Shown here piece by piece: positions 16,535 through 24,991 of a stretch of DNA of 64,000 bases. The notes under the pieces were generated by a model, which did no database searches, was not told where the DNA came from, and worked only from the letters and a program-made list of their open reading frames with translations. The first letter of the stretch is position 1. Every line of letters starts with the position of its first letter. A program made the position numbers and the translations under genes. The DNA comes from Rhodospirillum sp047263945 (GTDB lineage: Bacteria; Pseudomonadota; Alphaproteobacteria; Rhodospirillales; Rhodospirillaceae), in the NCBI RefSeq assembly GCF_047263945.1, contig NZ_JBLAVB010000002.1, positions 186,001-250,000 of the forward strand. Direction: 5' to 3'.

Positions 16535-17875
16535 ATGGACGACTTTCGCAAGATTGCGGCCCGGATTGCGGCGGACATTGAGGCGGGCCACCTCCGCCCG
16601 GGGGATCGATTGCCTCCCCAACGGACCTTCGCCCACGAGCAGGGAATCGCGGCCTCCACCGCCGGCCGGGTCTACACAGAGTTGGTCCGTCGCGGCCTTG
16701 TCAGTGGTGAAGTAGGGCGAGGGACCTATGTTCGGGCCAGCATGCCAAGCCCCCACCCCGCCTTGGCCGAACCACCCGACTCTCCCGTCGACATGGAAAC
16801 GAACTACCCCGTTCTGCCGGATCAGCACCGACGTCTCGCCCCTGCTTTAGGTCTTTTCTCGTCACGGGGAGATGTGCTTGGGGAGGCGCTCCGGGCCACA
16901 TTGGCCGACGGCACCCACGCGGCGCGCATTGCAACGACCACCGCCCTGACGGACGCCAACTGGCGCCCCTCCCCAACCTCCCTACTGTTCGCCGGGAATG
17001 GCCGTCAAGCCTTGGCGGCAGCATTTTCCGCTCTGGTTCCCCGGGGAGGGCGCATTGGATTCGACACCCTGACCTATCCGGTCGCCCTGGCCACAGCTCG
17101 ACATTTGGGTCTGACGCCTGTTCCCCTGGAGACGGACGCCGAAGGCCTCCGCCCCGATGCCATCGAACAGGCCGTCAAGGAGGCCCCCCTTCACGCCCTC
17201 TATCTACAGCCCACACTGCACAATCCCTTAGGTCTGACCATGTCTGTCCAACGGCGCACGGACATCGCGGCGTTTCTCGCCCGCCCGGGATATCCCACTG
17301 CCATCGAGGATCGGGTCTATGCCTTCCTGGAGCCGGAGGCTCCGCCGCCCCTCGCTGCTTGGGTCCCAAACCATGTCGTGGTGGTGGATAGCCTGTCCAA
17401 ACGCATCGCTCCGGGACTGACCTTGGGCATGCTCTGGGTCCCCGAAGGTCTCCGGTCCCAAGTGGGCAAGGCCCTGGTTGCGGGGGCCTGGACGGCCTCC
17501 GGGTTTGCCTTGGCGCTCTCGACGCGCTGGCTTTCCGACGGCACCGTGGAAGAGTTGGCACGGTCCAAACGCGCCGACGCCCGGGTCCGGCAGACCACAG
17601 CAACCCGCCTTCTGAGAGGCCTTCCCCTCCGCTCGAATCCCGCCAGCTATCATGTCATCCTGGATTTGCCGGAACCCTGGCGGGCTGACCCCTACGCTCA
17701 GGCAGCGCGACAACGGGGCATCGCCATCACTCCAGCTTCGGCCTTCGCCGTCGCCCCGGGTCATGCCCCCAACGCGGTCCGCCTTGCCTTGGCCGCTCCA
17801 CCCCTGGACCGCTTGTCCCCAGCGCTTCAAGAGCTGGCTGCCCTTGCCCGGTCGGATCCGACAGAAGCCCCCTAA
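16535..17875 (+). CDS. MocR/PdxR-type GntR regulator with aminotransferase domain
   Basis: A 446-aa fusion of an N-terminal GntR winged helix (about 1-66; RPGDRLPPQRTFAHEQGIA and VSGEVGRGTYV) with a fold-type-I PLP aminotransferase-like domain. The PLP lysine is predicted at Lys289 in VDSLSKRIAPGLTLGML. Such proteins sense PLP or an amino-acid-derived ligand and control a divergent gene, here the DJ-1 family gene. It ends in a 4-bp convergent overlap with the HNH gene. ATG 16535 is chosen over GTG 16523. Confidence 0.88.
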   Translation: MDDFRKIAARIAADIEAGHLRPGDRLPPQRTFAHEQGIAASTAGRVYTELVRRGLVSGEVGRGTYVRASMPSPHPALAEPPDSPVDMETNYPVLPDQHRRLAPALGLFSSRGDVLGEALRATLADGTHAARIATTTALTDANWRPSPTSLLFAGNGRQALAAAFSALVPRGGRIGFDTLTYPVALATARHLGLTPVPLETDAEGLRPDAIEQAVKEAPLHALYLQPTLHNPLGLTMSVQRRTDIAAFLARPGYPTAIEDRVYAFLEPEAPPPLAAWVPNHVVVVDSLSKRIAPGLTLGMLWVPEGLRSQVGKALVAGAWTASGFALALSTRWLSDGTVEELARSKRADARVRQTTATRLLRGLPLRSNPASYHVILDLPEPWRADPYAQAARQRGIAITPASAFAVAPGHAPNAVRLALAAPPLDRLSPALQELAALARSDPTEAP

Positions 17876-18435
17876 AACGGCTCCAACTCCACGTCCCAAT
17901 AAAGAAAATCCCGCCAGCTTTCGTGCAGATAGCCTGGCGGGAAGGAGCGGCCTTCATCCCTGAGACGGTGAGCACTGGGCTCCCGGGCGGGGAAGAGGAG
18001 GGGCATACTCGCTTCCCTCGGCGTTCGGTTGGCCTTGCGCATGTTGCAAGGACTGCACGCCGTCACCACGTTTTCCCAAGTGGTGAGCCCCCCTTGGGAC
18101 CGGGGCACCACATGGTCGAAGGTCAAATCATGGGTGTTCTTCTGGACCCCGCAGTATTGGCAGGAAAAGCCATCTCGCAAGAACACATTGAACCGCGTGA
18201 ACGCCACCCGCCGCGAGGAGGGAACGTATTCCTTCAGAGCAATAACGCTGGGGAGTTTAAAAGTCAGGCTGGGAGAGCGGACCACTTGGTCATACTCGCT
18301 CACCACGTTGACCCGGTCCATGAAGACCGCCTTGACGGTCTCATGCCAGGACCATAGAGACAGAGGGAAGTAACTGAGCGGCTGGAAGTCAGCGTTCAGT
18401 ACCAAAGCCGGACAAGTATTCGCCGTAATCCGCAC
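17872..18435 (-). CDS. HNH endonuclease family protein
   Basis: A 187-aa protein with a C-terminal HNH fold: zinc-ribbon cysteines Cys92/Cys95 (CQYC) and Cys127/Cys130 (ACSPCNMRK), catalytic DH at 107-108 (FDHVVPRSQGG) and Asn122. The N-terminal 80 residues (PALVLNADFQPLSYFPLSLW) are a conserved extension seen in chromosomal housekeeping HNH proteins; their biological target is not known. The GTG start is preceded by GAGGGGAAGG. It overlaps the MocR gene 3' end by 4 bp. No restriction or phage genes flank it, so a defence role is not indicated. Confidence 0.88.
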   Translation of the reverse strand: MRITANTCPALVLNADFQPLSYFPLSLWSWHETVKAVFMDRVNVVSEYDQVVRSPSLTFKLPSVIALKEYVPSSRRVAFTRFNVFLRDGFSCQYCGVQKNTHDLTFDHVVPRSQGGLTTWENVVTACSPCNMRKANRTPREASMPLLFPAREPSAHRLRDEGRSFPPGYLHESWRDFLYWDVELEPF

Positions 18436-18998
18436 CGCACCTTCCCCTCGTCACAAGATGGTCGATCGGCGTTTCTGAATGGTAACTTGTAAGCGGTTTC
18501 TGTCAAAGGGAATATGACACTTCGGTAAAAAGCGTTAAGCAAACCATATCACTACAAAAATCACAGGCCCCGGAATGCAGTGCCTGAATCCCAGTGTCAC
18601 GGCATAGGCGACGAGTCCGCGTAAATATGGTATCGCGAAATGCTCGAAAGCTCTGAGACACGGTACACGACAGGTGGCGTTTTCCCGTCACGGGGCTTGG
18701 CCCCGTCCCCCCCCTCTTTGGCGAGGCTGGGGCCGAAAGGCCCCAGACCCCAGGCTCCCATTTATAGCGGCGTGGGTTTCAACCCGCGCAGGCGGGACCC
18801 AGGGTGGGAACAGGCTACGGAGGCAAATTCCGCGACGCCAGTGTGTTTAAGCACCGACACCGAAATCAACCCTGAATACCCGTTTTCACGGACATGACGG
18901 AAACCTTTGATTTCACGGCATCACTCTTGGGTTGGGCTCTGACATTTGTTGCGAACTCCGAGAAAGCGGAGTCACAGAACAAGCCGTCGACTGGTCGA
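18436..18998. other. Intergenic region with R1 and R5 repeat fragments
   Basis: About 560 bp without a gene. It holds an inverted, right-end-only R1 copy at 18659-18764 and directly next to it an R5 fragment at 18765-18789 (AGCGGCGTGGGTTTCAACCC). The frames at 18503-18691 and 18640-18897 lie across these repeats and are not supported. Confidence 0.6.
18659..18764 (-). repeat. R1 repeat, partial inverted copy
   Basis: It begins CACGGTACACGACAGG, continues GTTTTCCCGTCACGGGGCTT and includes hairpin CTGGGGCC-GAAA-GGCCCCAG, the mirror image of the right half of the 16.3-kb copy. The opposite terminal repeat is missing. Confidence 0.7.
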
Positions 18999-20690
18999 TC
19001 AGGACTGATGCACTTGGGATAAGAATTGATCGATTTCCTGACGCAGGGCAACGACCTGCCGGGACAGATCCGCAGCAACCTCCAGGACATCGGTGGCCGC
19101 TTGGTTCGTCTCCTCGACGGTTGTCGTGACCCCTGCAATATTCTGGGACACAGCAGATGATCTGTCCGCTGCCTGCTGGGCATTCTGGGCGATGCCTTGT
19201 GTGGCTGCGCCCTGTTGGTCAACCGAAGAGCTGATGGTCGATGCGATGCCTTCCAGCTCCCCAATGGTCGAACCAATGGACCGGATCGCCCCTACCGCGT
19301 CCCCTGTCGCCGACTGCATGGCGGCAATTTGGCTGGCGATTTCCTCCGTCGCCCTTGCCGTCTGATTCGACAGTGTCTTCACTTCGTTGGCAACCACGGC
19401 GAAGCCCTTCCCCGCATCCCCTGCCCGGGCGGCCTCAATGGTCGCATTCAGCGCCAGCAAACTGGTCTGTGTGGCGATATCATTGATCAATTCGACGACA
19501 TCTCCGATTTTCTGAGCCGCCGTCGACAGATCCGCCACCAATACATTTGTCCGGTCCGACTCCTCAACAGCCTTACCCGCCGTATCCGACGAGGTAGAGA
19601 CTTGGCTGCGGATTTCATTGACCGAAGCGGACAACTCCTCGGCCGCGCTCGCCATGGCTTGAACGTTGGCAGAGGCTTCATCGGATGCTGCCGCGACGGC
19701 AATGGCCTGTTCGTTGGTCCGACGGGCCATCCCCGTCATCGTCGTCATCTTTGCCTTCATGGTGTCCGACGACACACTTAAGGACTCAACAATGCGACCG
19801 ACCGAGGCCTGAAACCCATCCGCGAGTTGCCTCTGCGCCATCCGCTTGTCCCGCTCCGCCTGCTCTGCAAGGCCGGCGCTCTCCGCCGTCAGACGTGCCA
19901 CGTCCTGGGCGTTCTCCTTGAAGACGCTCAAGGTGGCCGCCATTTGCCCCACTTCATCCCGGCGGTTCATGTCCGTGATCTGACGATCCAGGTGACCATT
20001 CGCCAAGTCCTTCATCGCCAGATTCAAGCGGCCCAAAGGCCCGGTAATGTCCCGGTTGATCAGGAAAGCCACCACCAAAATAACCAGGAAAATACCGACC
20101 CCGACCAGGATAAGCTGGATGGTTTGATCTCTGAGTTCCCGATTCAAATCATCGGTAAATGCCCCCGTCATAAAAACGGCGTTCAGGGGCTCGAAATAGG
20201 AGACGTAGGTCATCTTGGACTGCATCTCTGTCTGACCGGGCCTGATTCCTTTAAACCAAAGTGTGCCACTTTTCCCAGTCTTGATGAGATTCGCGATCAG
20301 CTCGGTGAGAGGCCGTCCTTCGGCATCTTTCGCCTCTGCGACCTTTCCCTCTCGGTCCGGCCGCGAGCCGATAATCAGCATCAAACCATCCGCCTGAATA
20401 ACCGAAATGTATCCCAGTCCATCATCAAATCGCGCGCCGTGAATCATGTCTTTCAAACGAGCGAAGGCTTCGTCCCGTTCCAGATCCCCTTTCTTGACCC
20501 GCTCCTCAAGGACTCCAGCATAGCTGGTCGTCATATCAACGACGGCCTTGAGCTTCGCAATCCGATCAGCGTGCTTATTGTCCCAAGCGCGCATTCCGTC
20601 GATTGTAAGCGTGACACTCAAACCAAAAGCGACGAAAGACATAAGGAGGATCAATTTTATCTTAATAGGAAAATTGGCAAGAAAGTTCAC
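18999..20690 (-). CDS. Methyl-accepting chemotaxis protein, Cache-type
   Basis: A 563-aa inner-membrane chemoreceptor. TM1 (about 9-30), a periplasmic single-Cache-like domain (DGLGYISVIQADGLMLIIGS, then GTLWFKGIRPGQTEMQSKM), TM2 (VGVGIFLVILVVAFLI, about 195-212), HAMP (NRDITGPLGRLNLAMKDLANG), then the signalling coiled coil with tip QTSLLALNATIEAARAGDAG. The start is a GTG at 20690, preceded by AAAGGAATTCTC. This aligns exactly with the ATG start of the tandem paralogue at 22922, whereas the ATG at 20744 would add a non-homologous extension. It probably signals through CheA/CheW. Ligand unknown. Confidence 0.92.
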   Translation of the reverse strand: MNFLANFPIKIKLILLMSFVAFGLSVTLTIDGMRAWDNKHADRIAKLKAVVDMTTSYAGVLEERVKKGDLERDEAFARLKDMIHGARFDDGLGYISVIQADGLMLIIGSRPDREGKVAEAKDAEGRPLTELIANLIKTGKSGTLWFKGIRPGQTEMQSKMTYVSYFEPLNAVFMTGAFTDDLNRELRDQTIQLILVGVGIFLVILVVAFLINRDITGPLGRLNLAMKDLANGHLDRQITDMNRRDEVGQMAATLSVFKENAQDVARLTAESAGLAEQAERDKRMAQRQLADGFQASVGRIVESLSVSSDTMKAKMTTMTGMARRTNEQAIAVAAASDEASANVQAMASAAEELSASVNEIRSQVSTSSDTAGKAVEESDRTNVLVADLSTAAQKIGDVVELINDIATQTSLLALNATIEAARAGDAGKGFAVVANEVKTLSNQTARATEEIASQIAAMQSATGDAVGAIRSIGSTIGELEGIASTISSSVDQQGAATQGIAQNAQQAADRSSAVSQNIAGVTTTVEETNQAATDVLEVAADLSRQVVALRQEIDQFLSQVHQS

Positions 20691-21230
20691 GAGAATTCCT
20701 TTATCTAAAGTACGCCCCCAAAAGGGGGATATCAAACACACCATTTTACCGCAACAAAAATATTGTTGACTATCAAGTTAAAACCAAAAACACAATATTA
20801 TACTCGATTTTTTCTTACTTTTATGGCTGCATATCCACAAACAACCTGCAGCACATTCCAACCCAAGATAAGCTTCCTATGGTTGCGCTTTGTTTGGAAC
20901 ATGAAGCTGGCAATTCGCTCTTATTAGGAACGCCCCCATTCCTTCACATATCTTGATTGAGTCAGTTCTTCTTTGAATCAGTGGTCCATCGAACAAGATG
21001 CCCACATCTCAAAACAAATAGAGCCGTATAATACCAAGGTGCGGTGAGTTTGCCTCACCGCACTTTGGAAGCGGCCAAGTGGCCGCCGCGCCTTATGGCG
21101 CGTAAAAGCCCTCCTGGCGTTTGAACGCAAGAAAAGCGGCGTGGGTTTTTCAACCCGCACCGCTTGGTATTAGCCAAGATCCGGGGACACGGGTTCTGAA
21201 TCTTTCTGTCACAGAACAAAGGGCGTCCGA
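20691..21230. other. AT-rich intergenic region between tandem chemoreceptors, with R5
   Basis: About 540 bp. The part at 20745-20960 is AT-rich and may contain the promoter of the 20690 gene. 21031-21174 is a full R5 repeat. No open frame is convincing. Confidence 0.6.
21031..21174 (+). repeat. R5 repeat, complete copy
   Basis: Starts ATACCAAGGTGCGGTGAG and ends CACCGCTTGGTATTAGCC, so the ends are inverted repeats. Internal parts: CGGTGAGTTTGCCTCACCG hairpin, GCGGCCAAGTGGCCGC hairpin, GCGCCTTATGGCGC hairpin, and the GCGGCGTGGGTT end region. Nearly identical to 33190-33330. Confidence 0.85.
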
Positions 21231-22922
21231 TCAGGAGTGGCGCACCCGGGATAGAAAATCATCGACTTCCTGATGCAGGATTTCCACTTGTCGGGACAAA
21301 TCGGCAGCGACCGCCAGGACATCGTTCAGCGCTTGGTTGGTATCCTCGACGGTTGTCGTGACCCCGGCAATATTCCGGGACACTTCGGACGATCCATCCG
21401 CTGCCTGCTGGGCATTCTGGGCAATCCCCTGCGTCGCCACGCCCTGCTCCTCGACCGCAGCGCTGATGGATGAAGCGATTCCTTCCAACTCCTCAATGGT
21501 CGAGCCGATGGACCGGATCGCACCCACCGCGCCATCTGTTACCGTCTGCATGGAGGAAATCTGGCTGGAGATTTCCTCCGTGGCCTTCGCGGTCTGGTGG
21601 GAGAGCGTCTTAACCTCGTTGGCGACCACGGCGAAGCCCTTACCCGCTTCGCCCGCCCGGGCGGCCTCAATGGTGGCGTTCAGCGCAAGCAGACTGGTTT
21701 GAGAGGCGATGTCGTTGATCAATTCCACCACCCGTCCAATTTTCTCGGCCGCCGCAGCCATTTCCCCAACCATCTCATTTGTATGTTGGGATTCCGCGAC
21801 GGCCTTCCCCGCAATCTCCGCAGAGGACGCAACCTGACTGCGGATCGCGCTGACCGACGCCGATAGTTCTTCCGCCGCACTGGCCATGGACTGGACATTG
21901 GTCGATGCCTCGTCCGAAGCCGAAGCCACGACAATAGCTTGCTCGTTGGTGCGGTGGGCCAGGGTCGTCATGGCCTTCACCGCCCTTTCCATCTTCCGAC
22001 TCGCATCGGTCAGGGTGTCAACGATTCCCCCGACGGTGGCTTTGAAGGCGTCCGCAAGCTGGTTTCGGGCCTCGCGCTTTTCTTCTTCCACATGCGCGGC
22101 TGCTTCTTCCCCTTCCGCTTTCAGCTGTGCCACTTCCCGGGCATTGTCCTTGAATACCGCCAGGGCCCGGGCCATGCGCCCCACCTCGTCCTTACGATCC
22201 GCATCTGGGATCTGCATATCCACCTGTCCGTCGGCGACCCCCTCCATGACGCTACCGAGTCGGCCAAGGGGGCCGGTGATGTCCCGGTTGATCAACCAAG
22301 CCACAAGAAGGACCACGGCAAAGACCACCATCCCCATCAGGACAATTTCCGTTGTCTGACGCCCAAAGTCCTCGTCCAGATCATCGATAAAAGCCCCGGT
22401 CATAAACACGGCATCGAGCGGGGCAAAGCGCGCGATATAAGAGACTTTTGGCTGCATCTCCTTTTGTCCAGGCCGGGTGCCATTAAACCAGATCGTGCCC
22501 GTATCTCCGGCCTTCAAAACCTCGGCGATCAAGCTTTTGAGGGGCCGTCCTTCCGCGTCCTTCGCCGGGGCGGGCTTGCCTTCTCGATCGGGCCGCGCCC
22601 CATGGGATAGCACCAAGCCATCAATCCGTAAGACGGTGATAAAGCCCATTCCCTGGTCAAAGCGCATGGTATGGACAACGTTGTGCAGATCATCCATGGC
22701 CTGGTCCCGGGTCAACACGCCCCCTTGAACCTTCTTTTCCAAGGCTTCAGCATAACTTATAGCCATGTCGACCGCCGCCTTCAGCTTTTCGACCCGATCG
22801 GCGTACATGTTGTTCCAGGTCCGATGGGCGTTGATCGCCAAAGTCGCGCCCAAACCCAAAGCGAAAAGGGCTAGCAACAAAGCCAACTTGGTTCGAATGC
22901 GCAGGTTGCCGAGAAAAGACAT
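21231..22922 (-). CDS. Methyl-accepting chemotaxis protein, Cache-type (paralogue)
   Basis: 563 aa, the same length as the neighbour at 18999-20690 and similar throughout, so the pair arose by tandem duplication. TM1 (about 8-30), Cache domain (GMGFITVLRIDGLVLSHGAR; GTIWFNGTRPGQKEMQPK), TM2 (VVFAVVLLVAWLI), HAMP, and signalling tip QTSLLALNATIEAARAGEAG. The start at 22922 (MSFLGNLRIR) follows GGGTGGAAT; the frame upstream to 23039 crosses an R4 repeat and is not coding. Differences from the paralogue concentrate in the Cache domain, which suggests different ligands. Confidence 0.92.
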   Translation of the reverse strand: MSFLGNLRIRTKLALLLALFALGLGATLAINAHRTWNNMYADRVEKLKAAVDMAISYAEALEKKVQGGVLTRDQAMDDLHNVVHTMRFDQGMGFITVLRIDGLVLSHGARPDREGKPAPAKDAEGRPLKSLIAEVLKAGDTGTIWFNGTRPGQKEMQPKVSYIARFAPLDAVFMTGAFIDDLDEDFGRQTTEIVLMGMVVFAVVLLVAWLINRDITGPLGRLGSVMEGVADGQVDMQIPDADRKDEVGRMARALAVFKDNAREVAQLKAEGEEAAAHVEEEKREARNQLADAFKATVGGIVDTLTDASRKMERAVKAMTTLAHRTNEQAIVVASASDEASTNVQSMASAAEELSASVSAIRSQVASSAEIAGKAVAESQHTNEMVGEMAAAAEKIGRVVELINDIASQTSLLALNATIEAARAGEAGKGFAVVANEVKTLSHQTAKATEEISSQISSMQTVTDGAVGAIRSIGSTIEELEGIASSISAAVEEQGVATQGIAQNAQQAADGSSEVSRNIAGVTTTVEDTNQALNDVLAVAADLSRQVEILHQEVDDFLSRVRHS

Positions 22923-23060
22923 CGTATTCCACCCAAGGAAGGTTGAAACCCGTATCGAGTTTAGGGACTTATGACAGGCCGATTCCAGTGCGAGCAGGTA
23001 GGAGGGGCCAAAGGAGTGGCAAAAGCTCCTGAATAACACTTTGATCTAGATTCAATAAGT

Positions 23061-23112
23061 TGAGCATCGAGTAGACCGGAAAACCGGTGCCCACTTTTCC
23101 GCTCGATGCTCC
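23061..23112. repeat. R4-type hairpin repeat
   Basis: GAGCATCGAG ... CTCGATGCTC form perfect 10-bp arms enclosing CGGAAAACCGG and CCCACTTTTCCG, the R4 core in inverted orientation. It lies between divergent MCP and gluQ genes. Confidence 0.65.
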
Positions 23113-23183
23113 AATTCAGCGCCTTAAATTCGCTCCAGGGACGGTACCCCAGAAACGCAGGTCCACACCACCACGGAAGCACA

Positions 23184-24077
23184 ATGAATCTCCACAATAA
23201 GACGCTCCACTGGCCGGGCGCTCCTCCCATCACACGTTTCGCACCGAGTCCAACCGGAGGCCTGCACCTCGGCCATGCCTTTTCCGCCATTCTGTCCCAC
23301 GACACAGCCAGGGCATTGGGTGGCCGCTTTCTCCTGCGCCTGGAGGACATAGACGGAGGCCGCTGCCGCCCCGAATTCGTCACGGGAATCCTGGAAGACC
23401 TGCGGTGGCTTGGTCTGAGCTGGGATGGACCGGTGCTCCGCCAGTCGGAGCGCATGGCGCTCTACCGGAAACACTTGGACCACCTCACCGACGAAGGGCT
23501 GCTTTACCCCTGTTTCTGCACCCGAAAAGACATTCAGGAGGAGATCGCACGCAGCCCCAGCGCCCCTCAGGGACCGGATGGCCCCCTGTATCCAGGTACT
23601 TGCCGGACCTTGACACAAAAGGATCGCGCCACGCGCCTGGCGACGAGCCCACCCCATTGCCTGCGCTTGGACATGGCAAAAGCTGTGAAAAGGGCAGGTC
23701 CACTCACTTGGACCTGCCTTGACGATGATGGAAAAGAAACAGACATCCAGGCCCGGCCCGAAACATTCGGCGACGTGGTCCTGGCCCGCAAAGACTGTCC
23801 CACAAGCTACCATCTGGCGGTGACAATCGACGACGCATCCCAGGGGATCACCTTAGTGGTCCGTGGAGAGGATTTAAGGGAGGCAACCCATGTTCACCGC
23901 TTGCTCCAAGCCCTCTTGCACCTGCCAACGCCATCCTACCGACACCATCGGCTTTTGGTGAATGACAGTGGGAAGCGGCTGGCCAAACGCGATCGGGCCA
24001 CAACACTCGCCTCCCTACGGGAGTCCGGCGAGACTCCCCAGGGGATCAGGCGACGCATCGGACCACCCTTGACCTGA
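23184..24077 (+). CDS. gluQ: Glutamyl-Q tRNA(Asp) synthetase
   Basis: A 297-aa truncated GluRS paralogue that attaches glutamate to queuosine at position 34 of tRNA-Asp. It has the HIGH-type motif HLGH (28-31) after RFAPSPTGG, a zinc site CFC...C (Cys110, Cys112, Cys140) and a KMSK-like GKRLAKRD. The anticodon-binding domain of GluRS is absent, which is diagnostic. The ATG at 23184 is chosen because the upstream extension runs into the R4 repeat; the ribosome site (CGGAAGC) is weak. It converges with ptsN. Confidence 0.93.
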   Translation: MNLHNKTLHWPGAPPITRFAPSPTGGLHLGHAFSAILSHDTARALGGRFLLRLEDIDGGRCRPEFVTGILEDLRWLGLSWDGPVLRQSERMALYRKHLDHLTDEGLLYPCFCTRKDIQEEIARSPSAPQGPDGPLYPGTCRTLTQKDRATRLATSPPHCLRLDMAKAVKRAGPLTWTCLDDDGKETDIQARPETFGDVVLARKDCPTSYHLAVTIDDASQGITLVVRGEDLREATHVHRLLQALLHLPTPSYRHHRLLVNDSGKRLAKRDRATTLASLRESGETPQGIRRRIGPPLT

Positions 24078-24135
24078 CGAAATGGTCCCCATTCCGCAGA
24101 TGAAAGCCTCTGTCCGTCTGAGATCAAGAGTCAAG

Positions 24136-24163
24136 CTGGATCGGTTAAGTCAAACTGATCCAG
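24136..24163. terminator. Convergent hairpin between gluQ and ptsN
   Basis: CTGGATCGGTT / AACTGATCCAG forms a stem with one mismatch, between the convergent stops of gluQ and ptsN. It resembles a decayed hairpin B of the R3 family and is followed by TTTCACTCTAA as in R3. It may act as a bidirectional terminator. Confidence 0.5.
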
Positions 24164-24170
24164 TTTCACT

Positions 24171-24635
24171 CTAAGCCGCCTGTGAGGCCTGAGCTTGGCA
24201 AAGGATGGTGTACAGAGCCTCGGCATTGCTGGTTCCGCGCAGCTTTTCGCAGATCCCGCGGTCACGCAGCAAACGCGACACCCTGGCCAAGGCCTTCAAA
24301 TGGTCGGCACCCGCTGATTCCGGGGCCAAGAGCAAAAAAATCAGATCGACCGGCTGATCGTCGATGGAGTCGAAATCCACCGGTTCTTCCAGACGCGCGA
24401 AAACGCCTTTCAAGCCAGTTAAGGCTGAAAGCTTTCCATGGGGAATGGCGATGCCGTTGCCGACACCAGTGGTTCCCAGGCGTTCTCGCTCCAACAACAC
24501 GTCGAACACGGCCCGCTCGCTCTGGCTGGTCACTTCCGCAGCAACCTTGGCCAATTCCTGTAGCACCTGCTTCTTACTGCCAACCCTTAGGGTAGGCACG
24601 ATACATTCAGGCGTAATCAGGTCGGTGATTTCCAT
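24171..24635 (-). CDS. ptsN: Nitrogen-regulatory PTS IIA protein
   Basis: A 154-aa EIIA-Ntr domain protein that receives phosphate from NPr on a histidine and regulates potassium, nitrogen and envelope functions. The active-site His66 lies in GNGIAIPHGKL. The N-terminus MEITDLITPECIVPTLRV is typical. It lies 356 bp downstream of rpoN; in most relatives an hpf (ribosome hibernation) gene sits between them, and none is visible here. Convergent with gluQ. Confidence 0.95.
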   Translation of the reverse strand: MEITDLITPECIVPTLRVGSKKQVLQELAKVAAEVTSQSERAVFDVLLERERLGTTGVGNGIAIPHGKLSALTGLKGVFARLEEPVDFDSIDDQPVDLIFLLLAPESAGADHLKALARVSRLLRDRGICEKLRGTSNAEALYTILCQAQASQAA

Positions 24636-24991
24636 TCCGGCCCCTTATTTAAGTGATCTTCATGGGCTAACGGCGAACTTAACGACGGCGGCGCGTTCTG
24701 GCCCAACGTCCTCATGTTTCCATAAAACGGCACCGATGCTAAGCGTTTCGGTTCCGTTCAACTTTGTTTCTAAATCCGCGCCTTCGCGGTACGGCCCATC
24801 CGCCCCGGATTGGGATTTCCCCCTTCTTGGGGACTCTCCGGTCTGGCCTTCACCCACCGATGTCTCCGGAGGGCGCCAGCATTTTCAGCGGAGGCGGACA
24901 GTAGGCCCATGATTCGTCCCTGTCAAGGCAGCAAACCTTGTTCTATATGGGAGCATTGCCCTCACATTCCACGGTTTCCCCCCCTTCGTTT
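24636..24991. other. rpoN-ptsN intergenic gap without hpf
   Basis: 356 bp with no convincing gene on either strand. The short frame at 24660-24857 (minus) has no features of ribosome-hibernation factors. The gap probably includes the ptsN promoter. Confidence 0.6.

Noticed and set aside
17872..18435. HNH nuclease as part of a restriction or defence system
   Set aside because: No methylase, helicase, toxin or phage genes are adjacent. The protein type is a chromosomal housekeeping HNH family.
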